A stretch of DNA of 64,000 bases from Symbioplanes lichenis (GCF_030709675.1 NZ_JAUZQD010000004.1:186001-250000); one strand, 5' to 3'; shown: positions 24,456 through 33,398, counted from the stretch's first letter. Numbers and translations are program-made. The notes: generated by a model from the letters alone, not told the origin.

Positions 24456-25675
24456 ACGCCCGAGGGATACGTCTCGGGCTCGCGCGTGTCAACCCGGGCC
24501 GTGTGCAGCGGGCGCAGCGCGGTCGTCTCGTCGAACCACAGGAAGGCGTCGTAGCGCTCCCCCAGCACGGTCGGCACGTAATTGCCCCAGCGCTCCCGCT
24601 CGGGCCGGTAGACCACGCCGATCGCCCGGTGGGAGATCTCCTCGGTGAGATCATCCGGCAGCAGGAACAGCGCCCGCGGCGGCGCCGTGGCGTGCAGGAC
24701 GTCCTCGAGCGAGCCGGGGCGCCCGGGCGGCACGCCCATCACCTCCATCGGCTCACCCCACTGCGGCGCCGCGATCACGGTGCCGCGGTGGCTGCCCATG
24801 CCGGCGAGCAGCACCTGATCCGCGCCGTACCGCCGGCGGGCCAGCTCGCCGATGGTCACCTCGCCGTGCGCCGACTGATCGGTGGCCCGGGAGTCGCCGA
24901 CGTGCGTGTTGTGGGCCCACACGACGGCCTTCGCTCCGGGCCCGTAGTGGTCGAGCAGCCGGGCGAGGGTCTCGTCCATGTGCCGGTCGCGGATGTTCCA
25001 GGCGTCCGGCCCGCCCCGGATCATGGCCCGGTAGTAGCTCTCGGCGCCGGCGACGATCTCGGCGTTCTGCGCGAGGTCGAGGCTGTTCGAGACCCGCATC
25101 CTCGTCGCGGCCAGCAGCTCGGCCACCTCACGCTCGCAGGTCGCGCCGACGAAGCGGGTCGCCCACGCGTACGCCTGCGGGTCCTCGCCGAAGGGCTCGA
25201 AGCACCTGTACGCGGCCAGCGCGTCCCCGACCGCCCCGGGATCGTGCTCCCGCAGGTGGACCAGGATCGCGCGCATCGACTCCCACAGCGAGTACACGTC
25301 GAGCCCGTGGAAGCCGACCGTCGCCGTCCGGTTCCAGTCGCGCAGCCACCGGGCGAAGTCCACGCACTCCTCGTTCGCCCACATCCAGGTGGGCCACCGG
25401 TCGTACGCGACCAGCGCCTCCCGCGGATCCGGCCCTTCCCTCGTGGCGGCGTCGACGCGCGCGCAGTCCGGCCAGTCCCCCTCGACGGCGACGAACGAGA
25501 ACCCGTGCTCCTCGATCAGCCGCCGCGTGACGAGCGCCCGCCACTGATAGAACTCGTGCGTGCCGTGGCTGGCCTCGCCCAGCATGATCACCCGGCACGC
25601 GGCCGCCCGCTCGATCAGCGGGTCGAGGCTCGCCGGCCCGTCCAGCGGCATCGCCAGCTCCCGGAAGTGCGACAT
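24452..25675 (-). CDS. Erythromycin-esterase-like protein
   Basis: A 407-residue protein of the EreA/EreB-like superfamily. Key motifs: RVIMLGEASHGTHEFYQWR (Glu and His of the active site), FSFVAVEGDWPDCARVD, GFHGLDVYSLWESM, VWAHNTHVGDSRAT and GVVYRPERERWGNYV. Members hydrolyse macrolide lactones or, in most cases, unknown substrates, so a resistance role is not implied. The frame extends upstream across the NUDIX gene in the wrong phase; the ATG at 25675 starts the domain. Followed by the overlapping DinB gene. Confidence 0.85.
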   Translation of the reverse strand: MSHFRELAMPLDGPASLDPLIERAAACRVIMLGEASHGTHEFYQWRALVTRRLIEEHGFSFVAVEGDWPDCARVDAATREGPDPREALVAYDRWPTWMWANEECVDFARWLRDWNRTATVGFHGLDVYSLWESMRAILVHLREHDPGAVGDALAAYRCFEPFGEDPQAYAWATRFVGATCEREVAELLAATRMRVSNSLDLAQNAEIVAGAESYYRAMIRGGPDAWNIRDRHMDETLARLLDHYGPGAKAVVWAHNTHVGDSRATDQSAHGEVTIGELARRRYGADQVLLAGMGSHRGTVIAAPQWGEPMEVMGVPPGRPGSLEDVLHATAPPRALFLLPDDLTEEISHRAIGVVYRPERERWGNYVPTVLGERYDAFLWFDETTALRPLHTARVDTREPETYPSGV

Positions 25676-25703
25676 TCGGGTCGCGTACCCCCCAGGTTTT
25701 GTC

Positions 25704-26615
25704 TTATACGTCCGACTTCCGGACCAGCTCCAGCGTCGCGGGGAGCTGGGAGTGCAGGGGCGACGGCAGCTCCTCCGGCGTGAACCAGCCCAGCTCGTCG
25801 AACTTGTGCGGCTCGCCGATCGCCACCGCGGCCGGGTCGACGGTCGCGGCGAAGACCAGGGCCACCCAGTGGGAGCCGGGGCGCAGCACGTTGCGGACGC
25901 CCAGCAGGCGGATGTCGCGCGGGGTGGCGGCGTACTCCTCGGTGACCTCGCGGGTGACCGCCTGCTCGAAGGTCTCGCCCAGCTCCAGCGCGCCCGCCCC
26001 CGTGTCCCAGGTGCCCGGCTCGTCCCGCGCCCCGGCCGACCGGCGCGCGAGCAGGATCTTCCCGGCGCCGTCGTGGCACACGAACACGCACGACACCTTG
26101 GGCCCGGCCGGCTTCGACTCGCCCGGCTTCGGCTCGCCCGGGTTTGCTTCGCCCGGGTTCGGTTCGCCTGGGTTCGGCTCGCTCGGGTCTCGGGCGCTCG
26201 GGCTTGGTTCGGTGGGGAGCAGCCGGGGCAGCAGGCGGGCGGTGGTCGCGGCCAGGTCGTGGTCGTAGACCTCTTCCCGGGGTACGAACACCATCGCCCG
26301 CCCCTCGCCCAGCACCACATCCTCCTGGCGCGCGTCGGTCACTCCCCCGAAGGCGTGAAAGGTGACCTCGTGCGGGAAGCCGAGCTCGTACGGCCGGGGA
26401 CCGCTCCACAACGGACGCAGCTCACCCACCGTCAGCCCCGTCTCCTCGAACAGCTCCCGATGCGCCGCCTCGATCGGCGTCTCGCCGTCCTCGATCCGCC
26501 CGCCCGGCAGACTCCACTTGTCGGGTGCCGTGGGCGCATGCTCGTCCCGATGCTGCAACAGCACCGCCCCGTCGCCGTTGACGAGCACCACGAGCGACAC
26601 CTCGTACGAAGCCAT
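25704..26615 (-). CDS. Double-NUDIX hydrolase with repeat linker
   Basis: A 303-residue protein with two NUDIX domains. The first Nudix box is GGRIEDGETPIEAAHRELFE-ETGL (residues ~38-60). The second is GALELGETFEQAVTREVTEEY near residue 210; its last Gly of the box is replaced by Ala-Ala. They are joined by a linker of five-residue repeats, roughly (E/K)PNPG/KPGES, encoded by 15-bp tandem repeats at about 26105-26195. NUDIX enzymes hydrolyse nucleoside diphosphates linked to other groups; the substrate is unknown. ATG 26615 starts the first domain. Divergent from a GNAT gene across 27 bases. Confidence 0.85.
   Translation of the reverse strand: MASYEVSLVVLVNGDGAVLLQHRDEHAPTAPDKWSLPGGRIEDGETPIEAAHRELFEETGLTVGELRPLWSGPRPYELGFPHEVTFHAFGGVTDARQEDVVLGEGRAMVFVPREEVYDHDLAATTARLLPRLLPTEPSPSARDPSEPNPGEPNPGEANPGEPKPGESKPAGPKVSCVFVCHDGAGKILLARRSAGARDEPGTWDTGAGALELGETFEQAVTREVTEEYAATPRDIRLLGVRNVLRPGSHWVALVFAATVDPAAVAIGEPHKFDELGWFTPEELPSPLHSQLPATLELVRKSDV
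26105..26195. repeat. 15-bp tandem repeats encoding the NUDIX linker
   Basis: About six degenerate copies of TTCGGCTCGCCCGGG in frame within the double-NUDIX gene. Copies differ at one to three positions. The number of units may vary between strains without breaking the frame. Confidence 0.7.
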
Positions 26616-26642
26616 CCCGTGATCGTTCCATACGCTGCGCCC

Positions 26643-27146
26643 ATGCTGCTGCGCACCGCCACCGGGGCCGACCTGCCCGGCCTGCTCGCCACCCAGGAGG
26701 AAGGCGCCCTGGCCGGCTTCGCCCACATCTTCCCCCCGGCCACCTACCCCTACCCGCGCGCCGAACTCCAAGCCGCATGGGAAGCCGAGCTGACCGATCC
26801 CGCCGTCGAGGTCCTGGTGGCCCCTGACGCCGACCGCATCCTGGCCTTCGCAGCCCTCCGCGCCAACGAACTCCTCCACTTCGGCACAGCGGTCGCCACC
26901 TGGGGCACCGGCCTCGCCGCAACCATCCACGACGAACTCCTCCCCCGCCTCGCCGCATCCGGCTCCGCCCACGCCAAGCTGCACGTGATGACGGAGAACC
27001 ACCGCGCCCGCCGCTTCTACGAGCGCCACGGCTGGCAGCCCACCGGCCTGATCACCCGCGAGCCCTACCCACCCCACCCCGACCTGATCGAATACCGCCT
27101 CCCCCTCCCTCCCGCCCAGCCGCCGAAACAAGCCAACTCTCAATAA
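26643..27146 (+). CDS. GNAT family N-acetyltransferase
   Basis: A 167-residue acetyltransferase. The N-terminal strand-helix (LLRTATGADLPGLLATQEEG) and the C-terminal HAKLHVMTENHRARRFYERHGWQPTG, here the motif B region, are typical; the central acetyl-CoA motif is degenerate (WGTGLAATIHDELL). Substrate unknown. The ATG is 6 bases after TACGCT (26631-26636), so the message is probably leaderless. Divergent from the double-NUDIX gene. Confidence 0.8.
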   Translation: MLLRTATGADLPGLLATQEEGALAGFAHIFPPATYPYPRAELQAAWEAELTDPAVEVLVAPDADRILAFAALRANELLHFGTAVATWGTGLAATIHDELLPRLAASGSAHAKLHVMTENHRARRFYERHGWQPTGLITREPYPPHPDLIEYRLPLPPAQPPKQANSQ

Positions 27147-27160
27147 CGGCAGCACAATTC

Positions 27161-28003
27161 TCACGCCCATTCACGCGGCCTTTCAACGCCCTTACCGCCG
27201 CAAAGGTCTACGCAATTCCCGGGCCGGCCGCAATGAGGTGAATAACGGACCGAGCACAAGCGGGGCAGGCGGGGCAGGCGGGCAGGCAGGCGGACGGGCA
27301 GACGGGCAGGCGGGCGGACGGACGGGCGGACGGCAGGCGGACGCGCGCGGGGAACGAGCAACCTCGCGGACGCAGGTGCAGGGGGCGGACGCGGGCGCGA
27401 GACCCGATGGCGACGCGGGAGCACGAGGCGCCGGCCCAAGCGGATCGACCGTTGCGGCCGGGCCCTGGTGCTCAGCGCGAATCTTCGCCGAGTGATCGGA
27501 ACGCGCGGCACGCCGCCGCCCGACGCGCTGCTCCTCGGCATACTTCGCCGAACGCGTCGCTCCTCAAGGCGCTGCTGCTCGGGACACTCCTGCTCCGCGC
27601 GATCCCGCTCAGCACACCGCCGCCCGAAGCGCCGCCGCTCGGCACACTCTCGCTCCACGCGATCCCGCTCAGCACACCGCCGCCCGAAGCGCCGCCGCTC
27701 GGCACACTCCCGCTGAACGCGCCGCTTCTCGGCACACTCCCGCTCGGCGCGCTGCTGCTCCTCAGGTGTGGACGGTGGGCCTGAGTCCGGAGCACTGTGG
27801 AACTCGCGGTAGAGCGTGCGGGCGTGACGTACCGCCTTGCCCCAGTCGCGATGCCGCGCATGGGCGCGCCGGAACTCGTCGCGCCCGGCGTCACGGCGGC
27901 GCGATCGGCCCCGCCCGCGCCCGGCCACCACGCCCGGCCCGCGCACACCCGTCCCGCGCAAGGCCACCACGCCCGGCGTGTCGAAAAGCGACAGCTGCTC
28001 CAT
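27161..28003 (-). CDS. Arg/Glu-rich repeat protein of unknown function
   Basis: A 280-residue frame starting MEQLSLFDTPGVVALRG, with GGAGGA 11 bases before the ATG and a plausible promoter at 28032-28059. The first ~75 residues look like ordinary protein (AHARHRDWGKAVRHARTLYRE). The middle is a highly charged repeat, RECAERRRFGRRCAERD, encoded by a 60-bp duplication. The last ~120 residues are Arg/Pro low complexity overlapping a G-rich simple repeat. I recognise no family. The N-terminal part may be the real protein, with the tail grown by repeat slippage or a frameshift. Confidence 0.45.
   Translation of the reverse strand: MEQLSLFDTPGVVALRGTGVRGPGVVAGRGRGRSRRRDAGRDEFRRAHARHRDWGKAVRHARTLYREFHSAPDSGPPSTPEEQQRAERECAEKRRVQRECAERRRFGRRCAERDRVERECAERRRFGRRCAERDRAEQECPEQQRLEERRVRRSMPRSSASGGGVPRVPITRRRFALSTRARPQRSIRLGRRLVLPRRHRVSRPRPPPAPASARLLVPRARPPAVRPSVRPPARLPVRLPARLPRLPRLCSVRYSPHCGRPGNCVDLCGGKGVERPREWA
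27261..27350. repeat. G-rich simple repeat
   Basis: Strings of GGGGCAGGCGGGCAGGCAGG-like units with many GG and GGG tracts on the plus strand, at the 3' end of the Arg-rich gene. The tracts could form G-quadruplexes; the region is prone to slippage. Confidence 0.6.
27601..27720. repeat. 60-bp direct duplication
   Basis: 27601-27660 and 27661-27720 are identical over the first 49 bases and differ at only a few positions after that. A shorter subunit, CTCGGCACACTCCCGCT, recurs before and after. The repeats are in frame in the Arg-rich gene. Confidence 0.85.
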
Positions 28004-28031
28004 GCCAACAATTGTCCTCCGCGCGCCCCGC

Positions 28032-28059
28032 AAATACCGCATCGAAATGACGTCACCAA
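28032..28059 (-). promoter_or_regulatory. Possible promoter of the Arg-rich gene
   Basis: TTGGTG (minus, 28059-28054) and GTATTT (28037-28032) are separated by 16 bases. The -35 box overlaps the perfect palindrome TGACGTCA at 28048-28055, which could be an operator. Confidence 0.35.
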
Positions 28060-28109
28060 CGCCATACTTTGCGCGCTCAGCAATTGGCGCGAAAAGACGA
28101 CGGCAAAAG

Positions 28110-29936
28110 CTAGAAGCGCAAAAAGCCCCGCAGATCGCGCGTCTCGTCGGTGATGGGGCGCAGGGCCAGCAGACACGTGTCGTCCGCCGGGTTGGCGCGG
28201 CGCAGGCGACCCAGCAATTCCTCCAGCGGCCGGCGCGGCCTGGCCGCCACCGCCTCGTCCATCGTGCGGCGCACGTCGGCGAGGCCGTCGTCCGGCCCGC
28301 GGTGGCGGTGTTCGACCAGGCCGTCGGTGTAGCAGAGGAGCACGTCGCCGAGGCGGAGGTCGAGGACCGCGGCCTCGTAGCGGGCGTCGTCGAGGACGCC
28401 GAGGATGGGGCCGGAGGGGCGGGGCAGCGGGGCCGTGCGGCCGGCGCGGTGCAGCAGAGGCGGGGGGTGGCCGGCCTGGGCCCAGACGAGGCGGCGGCGG
28501 GCCGGTTCGTAGCGGGCGACGACGGCGGTGGCGGTGGTTTCCGGGAGTTCGCTCTCGGCGGCGAGATCGGCGACCAGGCGGTTGAGGCGGGTGAGCAGCT
28601 CGGCCGGGTCGCTCGTGGTGACGGCGAGGGCGCGCAGGGAGTATCGGAGCTGGGCCATCATCGTGGCGGCCGGGGTGCCGTGGCCGGCCACGTCGCCGAC
28701 GGCGAGGAGGACGGAGCCGTCGCGCTGGGCGGCCGCGTGGTACCAGTCGCCGCCGACCAGGTCGTCGCGGGCGGCGGGGAGGTAGCGGACGGCGACCTTG
28801 AGGCCGGGGAGCGGGACCGGCTCGTCGGGGATCGGCAGGATGACCTGGCGCAGGCGGGTGGCGACCTCGTGCTCGGCCGCAGCGGAGCGGCGCTGCTCGG
28901 CGAGCTGGCGTTCGACCTCGGCCAGGCGCAGGGCGGCGGTCTCGCGGGCGGTGACGTCCTGGACGATGCCGAAGACCCGCAGCGGCTTGCCGGTGGTGTC
29001 GCGGGTGGCGTCGATGACCGCGTGGACGTGCTTGATCTGGTCGCCGACGCGGATGCGGACGGTCATGTCGACCTGTTCGCCGCGGGCGAAGGCCTCGGTG
29101 ACCGCGGCGTGCAGGGGCCGGTCCTCGGGCACGATCATCGCCTCGGAGAGCGCGTGCGGCATCGGGCCCAGGGCGGGGTCGCGGCCGTAGATCCGGTAGA
29201 GCTGGGCCGACCACCGGATGTCCCCGCTGACCAGGTCCCACTCGCCCCAGCCGAGGTTGCCGAGGCGCTCGGTGGCGGCGATGCGGGCGTCCTCGGCCGG
29301 GGCGACGTCGAGGCGCTCCCAGGTGACCAGGAGCGCGGAGCCGAGCCGGTGCGCCCGGATCATGTAGCGCCCCTCGCGGGAGGTGAACGGGCCGGTCTCG
29401 GCCGGCTCCCCGGTGCTCAGCACGCGGTCGAACATCCGCCAGCGCTCGCTCTCCAGCTCCTCGGGGAACTGGGCGGCCAGCCGCCGGCCCACCATCTCGC
29501 GGCTCAGCGTGCCGTCGGAGGTGACGGCTCCGGGCGTGGTCGCGGCGTACTCGAGGTCGACGAGGCGCCCGCCCGGGTCGCGTACCGGAAGCAACAAGGC
29601 CGCGTTGCCGGGCAGCGTGTCGAGGACGGCCTGGACCACCGCCAGCCAGGGTTCGGAGCGGCGCAGCCGCACCGCGTCGGGCGGGGGCGGCACCGGGAGC
29701 CGGAGTGCGGGGGCGCCGGTGGCCTCGGGCGGGTCGAGCAGGGCGATCACGTCGCGGGCGACGTCGGCGAGCGGGCGGCCCTCGTCGGCGGCCATCTGCA
29801 GCAGGTGCCGGTGGGCCTCGGCGAGGCGGCACCGGGTGCGCCCGGCGAGCAGCCCGATCGCCCGGTCCACGACCGCCCCGCCCCCCGCCGGTGCGGCGGA
29901 GGTCACGAGTTGTCCCGACGAATGCCACCCACTCAA
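28110..29936 (-). CDS. ANTAR-PAS-SpoIIE PP2C-type phosphatase
   Basis: A 608-residue soluble sensor phosphatase. Residues ~20-70 resemble an ANTAR RNA-binding domain (VDRAIGLLAGRTRCRLAEAH). Two PAS-like regions follow, the second with GWGEWDLVSGDIRWSAQLYR and a PAC tail RVFGIVQDVTARE. The C-terminal 230 residues are a SpoIIE/PP2C domain with metal motifs VGGDWYHA, AVGDVAGHG and NPADDTCLLAL. The class usually dephosphorylates STAS-type antagonists and so frees sigma factors; two STAS proteins are in this window, but a link is only a guess. TTG start after AGGGCAGG; a GTG at 29906 is an alternative. Confidence 0.88.
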   Translation of the reverse strand: MSGWHSSGQLVTSAAPAGGGAVVDRAIGLLAGRTRCRLAEAHRHLLQMAADEGRPLADVARDVIALLDPPEATGAPALRLPVPPPPDAVRLRRSEPWLAVVQAVLDTLPGNAALLLPVRDPGGRLVDLEYAATTPGAVTSDGTLSREMVGRRLAAQFPEELESERWRMFDRVLSTGEPAETGPFTSREGRYMIRAHRLGSALLVTWERLDVAPAEDARIAATERLGNLGWGEWDLVSGDIRWSAQLYRIYGRDPALGPMPHALSEAMIVPEDRPLHAAVTEAFARGEQVDMTVRIRVGDQIKHVHAVIDATRDTTGKPLRVFGIVQDVTARETAALRLAEVERQLAEQRRSAAAEHEVATRLRQVILPIPDEPVPLPGLKVAVRYLPAARDDLVGGDWYHAAAQRDGSVLLAVGDVAGHGTPAATMMAQLRYSLRALAVTTSDPAELLTRLNRLVADLAAESELPETTATAVVARYEPARRRLVWAQAGHPPPLLHRAGRTAPLPRPSGPILGVLDDARYEAAVLDLRLGDVLLCYTDGLVEHRHRGPDDGLADVRRTMDEAVAARPRRPLEELLGRLRRANPADDTCLLALRPITDETRDLRGFLRF

Positions 29937-30489
29937 TGCCGACCTGCCCTCCCCGTTCAGGTCTCCTGATTACGCCAGCGGCGGCGCCGCCGTCATCACC
30001 CGAACGCCCGGATGACGGGCCGGAGGCCGGGATTGTCACCCGATCGGGCCACAGGGCGCGGGAGTGGCCGAGCGTGGGGATATGCTCACGCTCGGCACAT
30101 TGATGTCCGTACGGTGTGATCGGCGCAACATATTCGTACCGGCGCGCGGACCAGCGGTATCGCGGCGCAAAAGGTAACGATTACATCACGGCGGACACGG
30201 GCCGAAAGCTTCCCGTTGCCGCCCGGACGTCCGATCCGTCCCCGCGCACGACCGTCTATGGGCAGGTCACGGGGCTTCGAGCGGGTTCGATGCCGAGCCG
30301 GTCACCATTCCCCGTGTTAACGGACGGGAAACTTCGCTTACTTGCGCCGGAATCATGACCTCCCTAGGTTCCTTGCAGCTTGAGTCCCGCGAAGCCATTC
30401 CTCGTATTCGCCTCGCATTCCTCGGCTCCATCGACGCTACCCGTCCACTTGGAGACCGCCATGCCCGCACGCGTCCAGGGCCCGCTCGC
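29937..30489. other. 553-base non-coding region between divergent genes
   Basis: Separates the phosphatase (-) from the ABC importer operon (+). It holds the hairpin at 30067-30096. Short frames here lack coding character. I looked for FMN, TPP and SAM riboswitch motifs and saw none. Part of it, from about 30310, is probably the leader of the importer operon. Confidence 0.5.
30067..30096. promoter_or_regulatory. Perfect 10-bp hairpin or operator
   Basis: GCCGAGCGTG-N10-CACGCTCGGC, a perfect inverted repeat with loop GGGATATGCT. There is no T-run after it on either strand. It could be a protein-binding palindrome or a structured leader of either divergent gene. Confidence 0.6.
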
Positions 30490-31293
30490 ATGAGCGTCGC
30501 CACGGCAACGTCCATTCAGGTCACCGGTGCCCGCCGGGTGTACCCGTCCGGCGCGGGGGGCGAGCTGGTCGCGCTGAACGATGTGGATCTGAGCGTCCGG
30601 GCGGGCAGCTTCGTCAGCGTGATCGGGCCCAGCGGCTGCGGCAAGTCCACTCTGCTGCGCCTGGTCGCCGGGCTCGAGGACCCGGAGCGGGGCGAGGTCC
30701 GGGTCTGCGGCGTCAGCCCGCACGAGGCGGCCGCGGCCAAGATGCTCGGGCTGGTCCCGCAGACGCCCGCGCTGCTGCCCTGGCTGTCGGTGCTGGGCAA
30801 CGTCAAGCTCCCGGCGAAGGTCAACCGGGGCGCGTCCCGCAAGCGCGCCGGCGTGCCCGGTCCCTCCATGGAGGAGCTGCTGCGCAAGGCCGGCCTGCAG
30901 GACGCCATGCACAAGCTGCCGAGCCAGCTCTCCGGCGGCATGCAGCAGCGCGCGGCCATCGTGCGCGCCTTCGCGCTGCGGCCCGACGTGCTGCTCATGG
31001 ACGAGCCCTTCTCCGCGCTCGACGAGTTCACCCGCGAGAGCCTGCAGGAGCAGCTCCTCGACCTGTGGGACGAGCTGCAGGCGACCGTCCTGTTCGTCAC
31101 GCACTCGGTCACCGAGGCGGTCCGGCTCTCCGACCGCATCGTGGTGATGGCGCCGCGCCCCGGCCGCATCACCGAGGTGATCGACGTGGACCTCCCCCGG
31201 CCGCGCGGCTCGGCGCTGCTCAAGACGCCGGAGTTCCACCACTACGAGGACCTGGTCCGCGACGCCCTGCGCGGCGCGTTCCACGGGTCCTGA
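30490..31293 (+). CDS. ABC importer ATPase (nitrate/sulfonate/taurine type)
   Basis: A 267-residue ATPase of the SsuB/TauB/ThiZ class. Walker A is GPSGCGKST (residues ~44-52), the Q-loop [10 protein letters not shown], the signature LSGGMQQR, Walker [13 protein letters not shown], and the switch His [11 protein letters not shown]. It drives uptake with the permease next to it and the two lipoprotein receptors. The ATG at 30490 is chosen over an upstream in-frame ATG at 30355, whose extra 45 residues have no family counterpart. First gene of the catabolic locus. Confidence 0.92.
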   Translation: MSVATATSIQVTGARRVYPSGAGGELVALNDVDLSVRAGSFVSVIGPSGCGKSTLLRLVAGLEDPERGEVRVCGVSPHEAAAAKMLGLVPQTPALLPWLSVLGNVKLPAKVNRGASRKRAGVPGPSMEELLRKAGLQDAMHKLPSQLSGGMQQRAAIVRAFALRPDVLLMDEPFSALDEFTRESLQEQLLDLWDELQATVLFVTHSVTEAVRLSDRIVVMAPRPGRITEVIDVDLPRPRGSALLKTPEFHHYEDLVRDALRGAFHGS

Positions 31294-31310
31294 GCACAGG
31301 AGGAGGACCC

Positions 31311-32144
31311 GTGGCCGAGCAAGAAGTGATCATGCCCCTGCCCGCGGCCCGCCGCCGGACCCGCCGTCCGAGCCTGGGCTTCCTGCACCCGCGCATGTGG
31401 CTGCCGCTGGTGCTGATGCTGGTCCTGCTGGGCTTCCTGTGGCAGTGGGGCGCCCACAAGCTGCCCTATCTGCTGCCGCCGCTCGAGGACATCGGCACCA
31501 CGCTGAAAGAGGACTCGGAGTACTACCTCGACAGCGCCTGGGCGACTCTCAAGGAGGCCCTCGGCGGCCTCGGCCTGGGTCTCGTGTGCGCCTTCGTGCT
31601 GGCCATCGTGGTCAGCGAGTTCCCGCTGGCCCGGCGCGCGATCATGCCGGTCGCGGTCATCCTCAACGTGACCCCGCTCGTGGCGATCGCCCCGGCCCTG
31701 GTGGTCGCCTTCGGCTTCGGCATGCTGCCCAAGCTCATCGTCACCGGGCTCATCTGCTTCTTCCCGATCCTGATCAACACCTCGATGGGCCTGCGGACCG
31801 TGCCGCAGCCGGTGCTGCAGGTCTACCGGACGGTCAACGCCTCCCGGCTCGAGACGCTCTGGTACATCCGGATCCCGAGCGCCATGCCGTACCTCTTCGC
31901 CGCGCTGCGCATCGTCTTCCCGCTCTCGATCGTCGGCGCCGTCGTCGCCGAGCTGTCGGCGGCCGGCTCCTCGAAGGGCCTGGGCACGGCGATCAGCCTC
32001 GCTTCCTCGATGAACCGGCTGGCCGCGGTCTGGGCCTCCATCGCGATCCTCGCGGTGCTCGGCTCCCTGCTGCTGCTCGCGGTGACCCTGCTGGAGCGCC
32101 GCGTCCTGCACTGGCACGAGACCCGCCAGGGTTCCGGCCGCTGA
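31311..32144 (+). CDS. ABC importer permease (SsuC/TauC/ThiX type)
   Basis: A 277-residue membrane protein with about six helices. The first helix is WLPLVLMLVLLGFLWQWGA. The EAA-like loop that contacts the ATPase is YRTVNASRLETLWYIRIPSAMPYLFAALRI, with LRIVFPLSIVGAVVAEL after it. The GTG at 31311 follows AGGAGGAGG with good spacing, 17 bases after the ATPase stop. The long frame upstream overlaps the ATPase gene and is not used. A GC hairpin lies between it and the first receptor gene. Confidence 0.92.
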   Translation: MAEQEVIMPLPAARRRTRRPSLGFLHPRMWLPLVLMLVLLGFLWQWGAHKLPYLLPPLEDIGTTLKEDSEYYLDSAWATLKEALGGLGLGLVCAFVLAIVVSEFPLARRAIMPVAVILNVTPLVAIAPALVVAFGFGMLPKLIVTGLICFFPILINTSMGLRTVPQPVLQVYRTVNASRLETLWYIRIPSAMPYLFAALRIVFPLSIVGAVVAELSAAGSSKGLGTAISLASSMNRLAAVWASIAILAVLGSLLLLAVTLLERRVLHWHETRQGSGR

Positions 32145-32157
32145 TCCCCCGACTCCG

Positions 32158-32182
32158 CCGGTCGTCCGCCTCGGGCGACCGG
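32158..32182 (+). terminator. Intercistronic hairpin before the receptor genes
   Basis: CCGGTCGTCC-GCCTC-GGGCGACCGG: ten pairs with one G-U and a 5-base loop. It sits between the permease and the first binding-protein gene. Such hairpins can protect or partially terminate the message and so raise receptor output over membrane parts. Confidence 0.5.
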
Positions 32183-32220
32183 TTTGCCCTGCCCGGAGAA
32201 AAATCACCAGGAGTGACGAC

Positions 32221-33318
32221 ATGAGAACCGGAATCCGAACAACCCTGGCTGTCGCCGCGGCGGCCACGCTGCTCGGCTCCGTCGCCGCGTGCGGCACGTC
32301 GGACGACGACGCGTCGGCGTCGCCCAGCGCGTCGAGCGGCTCGGCCATCTCGGCCGAGCGCTGCGAGAAGAACAAGGCCGCCGGCGAGATCACCTACCTG
32401 TCCGGCTACCAGTGGCAGGCCTCGGCCTCCATCCTGGAGTACGCCGCGGCGGACAAGCTGGGCTACTTCAAGGACCTGTGCCTGAACGTCAAGCTCCAGC
32501 CGGGCACCGGTGACGTCGCCCAGAACACCAAGCTCCTCGCCTCCGGCAAGGTGACCTTCAGCCCGGTCAGCGAGCAGGACATCCTGACCGCGAACGCCAA
32601 CGGCATCAAGGTGCAGGGCATCTCGTCCTACTCCAACGTCGGCCTCGAGGTCCTCATGACCATGCCCGACGTCACCGACCTCAAGCAGCTCAACGGCACC
32701 ACGCTGGGCCAGAAGGGCGCCATGCCGGTCGGCGTGCAGGCCATGCTCGTGCAGGCCGGCGCGGACTACAAGAGCATCAAGCAGGTCGTCGTCGGCTACG
32801 ACCCGTCGATCCTGCCCCGCGGCCAGGTCAAGTCGCTGACGGGCTTCATCTCCAACGAGCCCAACCAGCTCAAGGCGCAGGGCAAGGAGGTCAAGGTCTG
32901 GCGCCCGTACGACTACAAGGTCCCGGGCTCGCTCGGCGCCATGGCCGTCAACCCCGACTTCGCCGCCAAGAACCCGACCGCGGTCGAGGACGTCCTGCGC
33001 GCCCAGCTGCACGCGTTCGAGTACTGCGAGACGCACGCCGGGGAGTGCGTCGCGGCCGCCGCCAAGCTGACCGGCGCCGGCTACGACGAGAAGGCCAACG
33101 AGGGCATCTGGACGACCGAGGTCGACACGATCCGCAGCAGCGTCCCGGCCGGCACCCCGCTGGGCAGCGTCGACACCGCCAACGTGTCCTCGCTCGTCAC
33201 GATGCTCAACACCTACACCGGCACCAAGATCGTCGACGCGGACGCCCAGGCGGAGTTCGCGCCCCAGTACGTCAAGAACATCTACACCGGCGACAAGTTG
33301 ATCTGGCCCGCCCCGTAA
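32221..33318 (+). CDS. ABC substrate-binding lipoprotein, NMT1/THI5-like (copy 1)
   Basis: A 365-residue exported lipoprotein. The lipobox is SVAAC with Cys24, after a hydrophobic signal. The mature part is an NMT1/THI5-like periplasmic-type fold: YLSGYQWQASASILEYAAADKLGYFKDL, GTGDVAQNTKLLASGKVTFSP, and EVLMTMPDV. The fold is used for thiamine pyrimidines, taurine, nitrate and riboflavin among others, so the ligand is open. Start follows CAGGAG. It is closely related to the next gene; the two look like a tandem duplication and share one permease. Confidence 0.9.
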   Translation: MRTGIRTTLAVAAAATLLGSVAACGTSDDDASASPSASSGSAISAERCEKNKAAGEITYLSGYQWQASASILEYAAADKLGYFKDLCLNVKLQPGTGDVAQNTKLLASGKVTFSPVSEQDILTANANGIKVQGISSYSNVGLEVLMTMPDVTDLKQLNGTTLGQKGAMPVGVQAMLVQAGADYKSIKQVVVGYDPSILPRGQVKSLTGFISNEPNQLKAQGKEVKVWRPYDYKVPGSLGAMAVNPDFAAKNPTAVEDVLRAQLHAFEYCETHAGECVAAAAKLTGAGYDEKANEGIWTTEVDTIRSSVPAGTPLGSVDTANVSSLVTMLNTYTGTKIVDADAQAEFAPQYVKNIYTGDKLIWPAP

Positions 33319-33398
33319 TCACGTACCCCGTGCCAGAACGACCTTTTTAGACCCGAGCCGGCCACCCGTACCGGCCTGAACGCACCAGAGGCGAAACG

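Noticed and set aside
27541..27780. CRISPR array or IS end at the 60-bp duplication
   Set aside because: No spacers, no terminal inverted repeats and no transposase; the repeats are in frame within a coding region.
29937..30489. FMN, TPP or SAM riboswitch before the importer and flavin-enzyme operon
   Set aside because: None of the conserved core motifs of these classes is visible; the GGATATGCT loop of the hairpin is only a chance resemblance.
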